Both the position numbers and the translations under genes were made by a program. Below the pieces are notes generated by a model that worked only from the letters and a program-made list of their open reading frames with translations, did not search any database and was not told the origin of the DNA. A DNA stretch of 64,000 nt, taken from Chitinophaga dinghuensis (GTDB lineage Bacteria > Bacteroidota > Bacteroidia > Chitinophagales > Chitinophagaceae). The DNA lies in the NCBI RefSeq assembly GCF_003259435.1, contig NZ_QLMA01000001.1, positions 806,001 through 870,000 of the forward strand, in the 5' to 3' direction. Numbering within the stretch: position 1 is the first letter of the stretch; the number at the start of each line of letters is the position of its first letter. Shown here piece by piece: positions 33,720-42,496 of this stretch.

Positions 33720-36446
33720 ATGCAATCACGTATCGCTTCACTGACAGACCTGGAAAAAAATGGGAAGAATATTTCCCGACTGCCATTTTCTATTCGCATT
33801 CTGCTGGAAAATGTACTTCGCAACCACGATCAGTTTGCCATCACTGATGAACATGTCAACACCCTTGTCAACTGGACGCCAGAACCTATTGACAAAGAAA
33901 TACCTTTTAAACCGGCCCGCGTACTCATGCAGGATTTCACTGGTGTACCCGCAGTGGTGGATATTGCTTCTATCCGCGCGGAAGTTATTCGCCGGGGCAA
34001 AGATGGCGCCCGCATTAACCCACTCATTCCGGTAGACCTGGTAGTGGATCACTCCGTACAGGTAGATTTCTTTGGTACCGGTTACTCCTATACGAAAAAT
34101 GTTGCCTACGAATACGAACGCAATACAGAGCGTTATCAGTTGCTGAAATGGGCTCAGCAAGCCTTTGGTAATTTTACGGTAGTGCCTCCGGGCATGGGGA
34201 TTTGTCACCAGGTAAACCTGGAATACCTCGCTCATGGCGTGGTGGAAAGAGATGGCTGGATATTCCCGGATACCCTTGTGGGTACAGATTCTCATACGCC
34301 GATGGTAAATGGTATTGGCGTACTGGGTTGGGGCGTTGGCGGGATAGAAGCTGAAGCGGCCTTGTTAGGACAGCCACTGTATTTCACCTGTCCAGAAGTA
34401 ATCGGCCTCCGGTTAACCGGCCAGTTATCCGAAGGTGTAACGGCAACGGATATGGTGCTTGCCATTACTGAAATGCTCCGTAAGTATGGCGTGGTGAATA
34501 AATTCGTGGAAGTTTTCGGAGATGGCCTTGATCATTTATCGGTGCCCGACAGAGCCACGATCTCTAATATGTCGCCGGAATTTGGTTGTACCGCCACTTA
34601 TTTTCCTATCGATGATCAGACCCTTCGTTATATGCGCCGTACGAATCGCCCGGAAGAAGTGATTCAGCGGGTGGAATCCTATTGCAAGGAGAATATGCTC
34701 TGGCGCACAGGGAATGAAAACATTGCATACTCGGATATACTGGAACTGGATCTCTCTAAAGTAGAATCCGCGGTAGCAGGGCCTAAGCGGCCGCAGGACC
34801 GCATTCCTGTCAAAGATGTGCATACGCGTTTCCAGGAGCTGATGGATAAGGAATTCAAACGTATGTATACGCCGGAAGGCAAACGCAGGGATACGGCCTG
34901 GTTGTCGGAAGGCGGCTCTGGAACAAGTTTTACCTACGAAATACAGAAACCTTCACAGGAAGTGGAAGTAGAGCAGGATAGTCTGCAATCAGTACGTATT
35001 AAACTGAAAAACCAGGAATATGTACTGAGTGACGGGGCAGTGGTGATTGCTGCCATTACCAGTTGCACCAATACTTCTAATCCGAGTGTGATGATAGGCG
35101 CAGGTTTAGTGGCTGCCAAGGCGGTAGCCCGGGGGCTCACCGTGAAACCCTGGGTGAAAACGAGTCTGGCCCCTGGTTCCAGAGTAGTAACGGAATATCT
35201 CCAACGTTCCGGATTACTCACAGATCTGGAAGCTTTACGATTTCATGTGGTAGGGTATGGCTGTACTTCGTGTATTGGTAACAGTGGTCCTTTGCCACCG
35301 GCGATTGCGGAGGCGGTAGATAAAGGCAATTTGATTGTGGCATCTGCACTTTCCGGGAATCGCAATTTTGAGGCAAGAGTACATCCGCAGGTCAAAATGA
35401 ATTTCCTGGCATCGCCCATGTTAGTAGTCGCATATGCCCTGGCAGGCCGTATCGACACCGATCTGCTGACAGAACCGCTGAGTTATGACCCTAACGGAGA
35501 ACCGGTATACCTGCGGGAGATCTGGCCTACACAGCAGGAAATCAATGCTGCCATGGAAAAGGCCGTATTGCAGTCAGATTTTGAAGAAACCTATAAAGTG
35601 ATCTTTGATGGAGATGAACAATGGAGAGGCTTGCTGGCGCCTTCCGGTGAAAACTACCATTGGAGCCAGAACTCCACTTATATCCGGGAAGCGCCTTTCT
35701 TTGAAAATCTGCCTGATACGCCGGAAAGTATCCAGGATATTGAAGGAGCAAGGATTCTGCTGAAACTGGGCGATTCCGTAACTACGGATCATATATCTCC
35801 CGCAGGATCATTTAAAGCGGATAGTCCCGCTGGTAAATACCTCATTGATCACGGAATAGATCCCCGGTTATTTAACTCTTATGGCTCTCGCAGAGGGAAT
35901 CATGAAGTGATGATACGCGGAACATTTGCCAATGTGCGTATCAAAAACGATCTGTCGCCTAAAGAAGGAGGCTTTACAACGGTCATTCCTTCCGGCATGG
36001 TGATGTCTGTTTTTGATGCCAGTGTGCAGTATGCCAGTCATAAAGTGCCGCTGATGATATTAGCGGGGAAAGAGTATGGCAGTGGTTCTTCGCGCGACTG
36101 GGCCGCAAAAGGAACGAATCTGCTGGGAGTAAAAGCGGTACTGGCAGAGAGTTTTGAACGTATTCACCGGAGTAACCTCGTAGGAATGGGTGTGCTGCCA
36201 CTGGAATATATTAACGGGCAGAATGCTTCACTATTAGGACTTACCGGTACAGAGTTATATACTATACGTGGGATTAAAGATGGGCTGGAGCCTAATAAGC
36301 TGCTGCAGGTAACGGCTGTGCCATCGGAGGGAGAAACCATTGTATTTAATGTAAAATGCCGCCTTGACTCAGCTATTGAGATAGCTTATTACAGCAATGG
36401 CGGCATTTTACAGTATGTATTAAGAGAATTTCTTAAGAAGGCTTAG
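33720..36446 (+). CDS. acnA: Aconitate hydratase A
   Basis: This is a 908-residue TCA-cycle enzyme that interconverts citrate and isocitrate through cis-aconitate. It belongs to the AcnA/IRP1 type: MQDFTGVPAVVD, GTDSHTPMVNGIGVLGWGVG and the C-terminal swivel domain with EYGSGSSRDWAAKG. The [4Fe-4S] ligands are C449 (TSCTNTSNPS) and C515, C518 (YGCTSCIGNSGPLPP). It lies 40 nt after the SufR-like regulator, so the two may be co-transcribed and aconitase supply could follow Fe-S status. Its TAG stop overlaps the TAA stop of the convergent antiporter gene. Confidence 0.97.
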   Translation: MQSRIASLTDLEKNGKNISRLPFSIRILLENVLRNHDQFAITDEHVNTLVNWTPEPIDKEIPFKPARVLMQDFTGVPAVVDIASIRAEVIRRGKDGARINPLIPVDLVVDHSVQVDFFGTGYSYTKNVAYEYERNTERYQLLKWAQQAFGNFTVVPPGMGICHQVNLEYLAHGVVERDGWIFPDTLVGTDSHTPMVNGIGVLGWGVGGIEAEAALLGQPLYFTCPEVIGLRLTGQLSEGVTATDMVLAITEMLRKYGVVNKFVEVFGDGLDHLSVPDRATISNMSPEFGCTATYFPIDDQTLRYMRRTNRPEEVIQRVESYCKENMLWRTGNENIAYSDILELDLSKVESAVAGPKRPQDRIPVKDVHTRFQELMDKEFKRMYTPEGKRRDTAWLSEGGSGTSFTYEIQKPSQEVEVEQDSLQSVRIKLKNQEYVLSDGAVVIAAITSCTNTSNPSVMIGAGLVAAKAVARGLTVKPWVKTSLAPGSRVVTEYLQRSGLLTDLEALRFHVVGYGCTSCIGNSGPLPPAIAEAVDKGNLIVASALSGNRNFEARVHPQVKMNFLASPMLVVAYALAGRIDTDLLTEPLSYDPNGEPVYLREIWPTQQEINAAMEKAVLQSDFEETYKVIFDGDEQWRGLLAPSGENYHWSQNSTYIREAPFFENLPDTPESIQDIEGARILLKLGDSVTTDHISPAGSFKADSPAGKYLIDHGIDPRLFNSYGSRRGNHEVMIRGTFANVRIKNDLSPKEGGFTTVIPSGMVMSVFDASVQYASHKVPLMILAGKEYGSGSSRDWAAKGTNLLGVKAVLAESFERIHRSNLVGMGVLPLEYINGQNASLLGLTGTELYTIRGIKDGLEPNKLLQVTAVPSEGETIVFNVKCRLDSAIEIAYYSNGGILQYVLREFLKKA

Positions 36447-38674
36447 CCTTTGAATTCCTGTATGCGCTTGCGGTCGCCCACGAGCCATACAACGTCTTCC
36501 CATTCAAAAGTGGTGTCGGAGGAGGGGTTGAGCATTTTCTCTCCTCCTCTGGCAATACCTACTACCAGGGCTTGTGTTTTTTCACGAATGCCGGAAGTAC
36601 GCAAGGTTTTGCCGGTTAATCCGTTGTTTTCGTCTACAACAATACTTACCAGGGAGACATTATCTTCTCCATCTGCTTCTTGCTTTCCTGTATTGATACT
36701 GGAGTTGGCTACTTTCGAGAATTCCTCGAGCTGAGTATCCGTACCAATCACTGTGATCTTATCATAAGGAAAGAGCTTTTCTGTTCTGGCAGGAGTGAAG
36801 ATGGTAAATTCGCCTCTGCGTATAGCGCCGATATTGATACCGTATTTTTCCCGCAGTTGCAGGGCTTCCAATGGAATATCAATTAAAGTACTCCATGGAT
36901 CGATAACGATTTCGCTCACTTGTGCATCCCAAGGCAGACTAACCAGTTTCTTGGATTTTTCTTCTTCTGCAGTTTCTCTGGCGTTCAGGTTAGTGAGGAA
37001 TCTGCTTTCAATTCTGTTATAGAATTTCTGTAGTTGATTTCTTACTGCTACCAGTACGACCAGCATGCCGAGAATAGTGCCCAGTAAGGATGGTAGCAGC
37101 GGGAAGAACTGATTGATAAAGAAACCTACCAGCAATACCGCCACCACGCTACGCATCAACTCTGCCACTACCAGCGGTCCGCGGTTGTATTTGGAGTCGA
37201 GCCACAGCGATTTGTAAGCGATGCTTTGAATTTTTTGTACCACCATTGCCCAGATGAATGGCGCCATGGCCACCATACCAATGATTACGGTGGTCATTCT
37301 TGCCCAGAACGGATTACTGAACTGTTTCATCAGGAACGGGCCGAGATAGATTTTACAGATCATCGTGATGGCGAACATCAGTACGCCGTTGAGAATAATC
37401 ACGCGAACGTATGAACGAAGTACTTTTCTCCAGTCGCTTTCCCCTTGCAGGGTTTGGGAACTGGCGCTATATCGGTTGAGAGAAGCAATCCATTTCGGCG
37501 GCAGTACTTTCTCCAGCCAGTTGTAGAAAGGCATGGAGAATTTAATCATATAAGGCGTAGTAAAGGTGGTAATGGCAGACGTACCTACGGCTACCGGGAA
37601 GAGGAAGTCGCTGGTAACGCCGAGGGTCATACCCAGTGTGGCGATGATAAATGCAAACTCGCCCACTTGCGCCATGCTCATACCTACTTGTACGGCTTGT
37701 TTCAGTGGTTGACCGGAGAGCAGCGCTCCCAGGGTGGTACTGATACATTTTCCGAAGATGGTGAGTAAGGTTATCCAAAGTACCGGCCATTTGTATTCAA
37801 CGATCATTTCCGGATTGATCAGCATACCTACTGATACGAAGAAGATAGCGCCGAAGAGGTCTTTCACTGGTTGGATCAGATGTTCTACTTTCTCTGCTTT
37901 GGTGGTTTCTGCGATGATAGATCCCATGATGAATGCGCCCAGTTCAGCGGAGAAGCCTACTTTGGTAGCGAGGATCACCATGCCGAAACAAAGTGCGATA
38001 CTGATGACCAGCAATGTTTCCTCATTGATATACTTCTCCATTTTTTTCAGGAAAGTAGGTAGCAGGAAGATGCCTGCGAGGAACCAGAGCGCCAGGAAGA
38101 AGAGGAGTTTCAGTACAGTGAGAATCATGTCTACGCCTTCAAACTGTTTACTCACCGCCATGGTGGAGAGCAATACCATCATCAGGATCACCACAATATC
38201 TTCAATTACCAGTACGCCGAAGACGATTTTTGTAAATGATTTCTTTTTGATGCCCAGTTCTTCAAAAGCCCGGATAATGATGGTGGTAGAAGAACTGGCC
38301 AGTAAGCCGCCAAGGAACATACTATCCATGAAAGACCAGCCCATCCACTGTCCAACGAAGAAACCTGCGACAGTGATACAGGCTATTTCTGTGAAGGCCG
38401 TAATGGCAGCGGTGCCTCCTACCCGCATTAATTTCTTGAAACTAAATTCGAGGCCAAGGGAAAACAGGAGGAAGATAACGCCTATCTCAGACCAGGTTTT
38501 AATACCATGGGTATCTCCGATAGAGGGGAATAATTTGAAGTTAGGACTCACTATGAATCCCGCAATTATATAACCCAACACCATAGGTTGTTTAAGCCGC
38601 CGGAATAGCAGTGTGATAATTCCAGCGGCGCCTAGTATCAAGGCCAGGTCAATAATTAACTGTGGTACATGCAT
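36443..38674 (-). CDS. CPA2-family cation:proton antiporter with TrkA-C domain
   Basis: This is a 743-residue membrane protein. The Na+/H+-exchanger domain (residues about 5-400) has about twelve helices and motifs LFSLGLEFSFKKLM, LGGLLASSSTTIIIRAFEEL and FSAELGAFIMGSIIAET. A second hydrophobic block (about 430-570) follows. A C-terminal cytosolic region ends in a TrkA-C ligand-binding domain (NGLTGKTLRTSGIREKTQAL, WLVGDRKRIQEFKG). KefB-like proteins exchange K+ or Na+ for H+. There is no full NAD-binding KTN domain, so gating is probably by another ligand. The stop overlaps the acnA stop on the other strand. Confidence 0.92.
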   Translation of the reverse strand: MHVPQLIIDLALILGAAGIITLLFRRLKQPMVLGYIIAGFIVSPNFKLFPSIGDTHGIKTWSEIGVIFLLFSLGLEFSFKKLMRVGGTAAITAFTEIACITVAGFFVGQWMGWSFMDSMFLGGLLASSSTTIIIRAFEELGIKKKSFTKIVFGVLVIEDIVVILMMVLLSTMAVSKQFEGVDMILTVLKLLFFLALWFLAGIFLLPTFLKKMEKYINEETLLVISIALCFGMVILATKVGFSAELGAFIMGSIIAETTKAEKVEHLIQPVKDLFGAIFFVSVGMLINPEMIVEYKWPVLWITLLTIFGKCISTTLGALLSGQPLKQAVQVGMSMAQVGEFAFIIATLGMTLGVTSDFLFPVAVGTSAITTFTTPYMIKFSMPFYNWLEKVLPPKWIASLNRYSASSQTLQGESDWRKVLRSYVRVIILNGVLMFAITMICKIYLGPFLMKQFSNPFWARMTTVIIGMVAMAPFIWAMVVQKIQSIAYKSLWLDSKYNRGPLVVAELMRSVVAVLLVGFFINQFFPLLPSLLGTILGMLVVLVAVRNQLQKFYNRIESRFLTNLNARETAEEEKSKKLVSLPWDAQVSEIVIDPWSTLIDIPLEALQLREKYGINIGAIRRGEFTIFTPARTEKLFPYDKITVIGTDTQLEEFSKVANSSINTGKQEADGEDNVSLVSIVVDENNGLTGKTLRTSGIREKTQALVVGIARGGEKMLNPSSDTTFEWEDVVWLVGDRKRIQEFKG

Positions 38675-38823
38675 ACAGAAAAGGTGGTTTAATTACGCGT
38701 GAATATTCATTGTGCCAGCACGAAACGTGCTATGGTATTGCTCAAAGGCCGATTTAACGATTCTTTGCCTGCTCGCTAATATATCGCTTTTTTTCCAGTA
38801 TGCTTCCTCCTGTCATGGATTTA

Positions 38824-39351
38824 CTACCTTTTGTAGCGTAATTCCAGTACCCCGTTTTTGTTTTTCTTCAGATGTGTTAGTTCAAATTGACGTAGGTGCT
38901 GTACGCCGCCAAACAAAGGAATGCCAGCTCCAAGTACGATGGGGAATTGTGCAATATGTAATTCATCGATAAGATCTGCGGCCAGCAATACGGTGTTGAT
39001 CTGACTACCGCCGATTAACCAGATATCTTTTCCTGGTTTGTTTTTCAAATGCTTTACAAACCTTACCATGTCTCCATCTACAAAATGAACATAAGGGGCG
39101 ATGGAAATGTTTGCACTTTTGGTGAAAACGTAATTGGTCTTTTCTTTGTAAGGAAAAGGATCAGCCAATTGTAATACATGCTTGTACGTTTGGTTACCCA
39201 TTAGCGTAACATCAATTTCCTCCAGGAATTCGGCATAACCATAATCGTTTCCGTCTTCGTTGGGGAAGTTGAGAAGCCAGTCGATATTACCTTCTTTTGT
39301 CGCAATGTAGCCATCAAGTGTGATGGCAATGTAGAGTTTTAATTTGCGCAT
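38824..39351 (-). CDS. Dihydrofolate reductase-family protein (RibD C-terminal domain-like)
   Basis: This is a 175-residue protein with the RibD_C/YyaP layout: MRKLKLYIAITLDGYIA start, NIDWLL, VTLMGNQTYKHVL, the nucleotide-binding DIWLIGGSQI and a late IPLFGG. Such small proteins are NADPH-binding reductases of unknown substrate and are common in Bacteroidota as single genes. No pathway neighbour is evident. A TTTTG box 20 bp upstream of TACTCTTG at 39388-39381 could be its promoter (one mismatch in the -7 element). Confidence 0.87.
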   Translation of the reverse strand: MRKLKLYIAITLDGYIATKEGNIDWLLNFPNEDGNDYGYAEFLEEIDVTLMGNQTYKHVLQLADPFPYKEKTNYVFTKSANISIAPYVHFVDGDMVRFVKHLKNKPGKDIWLIGGSQINTVLLAADLIDELHIAQFPIVLGAGIPLFGGVQHLRQFELTHLKKNKNGVLELRYKR

Positions 39352-39440
39352 TCTTTCTGATTTTAGGGCGACAAGAGTACTGCAATTTTTAATTCAAAAC
39401 AAAAGATAATCTCCATATCATTCTGCTCTAAAGATTTTGC

Positions 39441-39448
39441 TAATTTTG
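39441..39448 (+). promoter_or_regulatory. -7 promoter element TAATTTTG for the BrkB-like gene
   Basis: This is a perfect TAnnTTTG match only 4 nt before the ATG at 39453, so the transcript would begin at or next to the start codon (leaderless). No clear -33 box is visible. Confidence 0.5.
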
Positions 39449-39452
39449 CGCT

Positions 39453-40349
39453 ATGATTTTGAAAAAACTGGTTACCGCATTTAGGGCTGCCTTTCAAACA
39501 CTCATTGCAAATGACCCGCTGCGATTAGCGGGCGCCACTGCATTTTTCACCACTTTTGCACTCCCCGCCATATTGGTAATTCTCATACAATTGCTTAGAT
39601 TAATTTTTCGCTTACCGCATTCCGGCAAGCGTTTATTTGAGCAGCTCAGCGGTATCATCGGCGTAGAAACGACCGACATGGTTCGAGGTACATTACATGC
39701 TATCCGCGGTATTGCACAGAATGAAATTATCACTGCATTAGGATTTTTATTTCTCCTCTTTGTGGCTACTACATTATTTAAAGTAATCAGTAGTTCATTG
39801 AATCAATTGTGGAATCTGAGGGTAGTACACAAGGAAAATTTCTGGCGCATTTTACTCGCCAGATTGAAGGGGCTGATGGTGATCTGTTTCATTGGAATAA
39901 TATTTCTGATAGACTTGGTTGCCAGTGCTGCACAGCGTTTTATTGCTGCTATCATTGCTAATTTTCTTCCTGCGCTCAGCGGATATTTCAACAGTGCGTT
40001 GAATTATGCGATCTCTGTGGTAACTGTCACTTTATGGTTTTCTATGGTATTTTATTTTTTACCGGCAGGAAGGCCAACCAAAAAAATACTGTTTACTGGT
40101 GCATTTGTAACGAGCATTCTGTTTAATATCGGTAAGCTGATACTTAGATTGGCACTGAATTACAGTAGTATCAATAACATCTATGGCGCTTCTGCCTCTA
40201 CTGTTTTATTGTTGCTTTTTGTATTTTATACCGCTATGATTTTCTATTTCGGCGCAGCGTTTACCCAATCCTGGGCGCATGTAAACGGAGAGCGTATTAT
40301 TCCACGCAGACATGCCGCCAGCTATCAGTTGACCATGATCGATAAATAA
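39453..40349 (+). CDS. YihY/BrkB-family inner-membrane protein
   Basis: This is a 298-residue integral membrane protein with six hydrophobic helices. Family features are RLAGATAFFTTFALPAIL near the N-terminus, NQLWNLRV, FYFLPAGRPTKKILFTGAFV and the GASASTVLLLLFVFYTAMIFYFGA segment before ERIIPRR. The YihY (formerly RNase BN/BrkB) group has no firmly established function. It ends 3 nt from the end of the convergent topoisomerase III gene, with no terminator between. Confidence 0.9.
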   Translation: MILKKLVTAFRAAFQTLIANDPLRLAGATAFFTTFALPAILVILIQLLRLIFRLPHSGKRLFEQLSGIIGVETTDMVRGTLHAIRGIAQNEIITALGFLFLLFVATTLFKVISSSLNQLWNLRVVHKENFWRILLARLKGLMVICFIGIIFLIDLVASAAQRFIAAIIANFLPALSGYFNSALNYAISVVTVTLWFSMVFYFLPAGRPTKKILFTGAFVTSILFNIGKLILRLALNYSSINNIYGASASTVLLLLFVFYTAMIFYFGAAFTQSWAHVNGERIIPRRHAASYQLTMIDK

Positions 40350-40352
40350 TGC

Positions 40353-42458
40353 TTATTCAATGATGGTCTGAAAATCCTTATTCAGTGCGATTTTCCCTTC
40401 GGTAGGAGCCCCATCTGGTTGTTGCAGACCTTTGATTTTTCCTGTTTTACCCTTTGTAATCAGATCGGTAATTTGTTTGTCGGATAATTTCTTTCCAAAT
40501 ATTTCGAAAGGTACTTTAAAGCCGCAAACGCTGAAATTACTGCAACCATACGCCGTATTTCCTTTCTTCAGCGGATGAGATTTACATTTCGGACATTGCA
40601 GCTCCTGCATGTCTGGCGCAGGTTTTTTGGGCGCGCGCGGTTTCTTTGTTTTCTCCTCTTCTGGCGGCGCTTCTGGCGCAACAGTAATTACTTTGTAGGA
40701 ATTGGTTTTAACTTCTTTGGTGAGATCTACTACCATCTGGATCAGTTCCTGTTTAAAAGTCTCCATCGCATATTCGCCTTTTTCTATCAGGCGCAGTTTG
40801 CGTTCCCACTGACCGGTGAGTTCAGGACTTTTCAGAATTTCCGTCTGGATCGTGTCTATCAAATCCATACCTGTTTGTGTGGCATAGATATTTTTTTTCT
40901 TTTTGTCGATATACTTCCTTTTGAACAGCGTTTCGATAATAGCAGCCCGGGTGGAGGGGCGACCGATGCCGTTGTCTTTCAGGAGGTCTCTCATTTCCTC
41001 ATCTTCTACCTGTTTGCCTGCGGTTTCCATCGCACGAAGCAATGTTGCTTCCGTATAGGCTTTAGGAGGAGTTGTTTTCCCTTTATGTACGCGTGGTTCA
41101 TGCGGACCTGATTCTCCCACTGTAAATTCAGGAATAATTTTTTCGCCTTCTTCCTCTTCGTCTTTCTGGATATCGTTGGCGTATACTTCTTTCCAGCCTG
41201 GTTCCAGGATCTGTTTACCGGTGGCTTTGAATTCCACCTGTCCTACTTTTCCCAGTACGGTGGTATTGGAAATTTTACATTCCGGATAGAAGGCTGCTAT
41301 AAAGCGACGTGCAACGAGATCGTATATACGTTTTTCTTCCAGCGAGAGACCTTGCGGGTAAACGCCGGTAGGAATTATCGCATGGTGATCTGTTACTTTC
41401 TTGTCATCGAAGACTGTTTTCAGCTTTGGAATGGGATTGGCCAGGATAGGTGCTGTGAGCGCCGCATAAGGCGTCATATCCTGGAGAATGCCCGGGATTT
41501 TAGGGTGCAGATCCTCAGAGAGGTAGGTGGTATCTACTCTTGGGTAGGTCACCAATTTTTTCTCGTAGAGGCTCTGGATATATTTCAGCGTATCGTCTGC
41601 GGAGAAAGCGAATTTTTTGTTGGCGTCCACTTGCAGAGCGGTAAGGTCGTACAGGCGTGGATTTCCTTCCTTTCCGTCTTTTCTTTCGAAGCTGGTGATT
41701 TCGAAGAGATGCTCCTTCAGGTAGGCGAGGCCTTTATTGGCTTTTTCTATATTCTTCAGACGTTCAATTGTTGCTGTGAATTCTGTTTCCCGGTAGATGG
41801 TTTTGAGTTCCCAATATTCTTCAGAAACGAAGGCGTTGATTTCTTTTTGGCGGGCCACGATCATGGCGAGGGTAGGGGTTTGTACTCGTCCGATGGAGAG
41901 TACTACTTTTCCTACAGCAAATTTCTTGGTAAACAGGCGGGTGGCATTCATGCCTAGCAGCCAGTCGCCGATGGCGCGTGCACTTCCGGCAGCATACAGA
42001 TTATTGTATTGTTCGCTGTCTTTCAGGTGCTGAAAGCCGTTACGTATAGCCTCTTCCGTTAGGGATGAAATCCACAGTCGTTTGATAGGGGCCGTACAAC
42101 GGGCTTTCAGCAATACCCATCGTTGAATCAGTTCTCCTTCCTGGCCGGCATCGCCGCAGTTAATCACTTCTTCGCACTGTTGAACCAGTTGTTCTATGAT
42201 TTTAAACTGTTTTTCGACGCCGCTATTTTCGATCAGTTTAATACCGAAGCTGGGCGGGATCATGGGTAGATCTTCCAGTCGCCAGTATTTCCACTGATCA
42301 TAGTAATCATGTGGTTCTTTCAGTGTACAGAAATGCCCGAATGTCCAGGTGACCTGGAATCCATTTCCTTCATAATATCCATCCTTTCTTTGCTTCGCGC
42401 CGATAACGGTGGCGATATCGCGGGCTACGCTGGGCTTTTCTGCAATACAAACCTTCAT
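40353..42458 (-). CDS. topB: DNA topoisomerase III (type IA)
   Basis: This is a 701-residue enzyme that relaxes and decatenates DNA through a transient 5'-phosphotyrosine. It has an N-terminal Toprim domain (VCIAEKPSVARDIATVIG, NCGDAGQEGELIQRW), and the catalytic Tyr is Y305 in VTYPRVDTTYL. The gate regions include DNGIGRPSTRAAIIETL. A C-terminal four-Cys zinc ribbon (QCPKCKSHPLKKG, YGCSNFSVCGFK) follows a Lys/Pro-rich linker. The length matches TopB-like enzymes. It is a chromosomal copy standing alone, with no plasmid or conjugation genes around it. Confidence 0.96.
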   Translation of the reverse strand: MKVCIAEKPSVARDIATVIGAKQRKDGYYEGNGFQVTWTFGHFCTLKEPHDYYDQWKYWRLEDLPMIPPSFGIKLIENSGVEKQFKIIEQLVQQCEEVINCGDAGQEGELIQRWVLLKARCTAPIKRLWISSLTEEAIRNGFQHLKDSEQYNNLYAAGSARAIGDWLLGMNATRLFTKKFAVGKVVLSIGRVQTPTLAMIVARQKEINAFVSEEYWELKTIYRETEFTATIERLKNIEKANKGLAYLKEHLFEITSFERKDGKEGNPRLYDLTALQVDANKKFAFSADDTLKYIQSLYEKKLVTYPRVDTTYLSEDLHPKIPGILQDMTPYAALTAPILANPIPKLKTVFDDKKVTDHHAIIPTGVYPQGLSLEEKRIYDLVARRFIAAFYPECKISNTTVLGKVGQVEFKATGKQILEPGWKEVYANDIQKDEEEEGEKIIPEFTVGESGPHEPRVHKGKTTPPKAYTEATLLRAMETAGKQVEDEEMRDLLKDNGIGRPSTRAAIIETLFKRKYIDKKKKNIYATQTGMDLIDTIQTEILKSPELTGQWERKLRLIEKGEYAMETFKQELIQMVVDLTKEVKTNSYKVITVAPEAPPEEEKTKKPRAPKKPAPDMQELQCPKCKSHPLKKGNTAYGCSNFSVCGFKVPFEIFGKKLSDKQITDLITKGKTGKIKGLQQPDGAPTEGKIALNKDFQTIIE

Positions 42459-42496
42459 ACCTGAATTAAAGTCCGAAGATAAGGAAAGCCTGAAAA

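Noticed and set aside
37734-38573. 279-codon plus-strand open frame inside the antiporter gene
   Set aside because: It is Ile/Thr/Ser-rich and antisense to the conserved transmembrane domain of the antiporter; no independent evidence supports it.
40353-42458. topB as a sign of a conjugative or integrative element
   Set aside because: No integrase, relaxase, tra genes, tRNA target or direct repeats are nearby; chromosomal topB genes are normal in this phylum.
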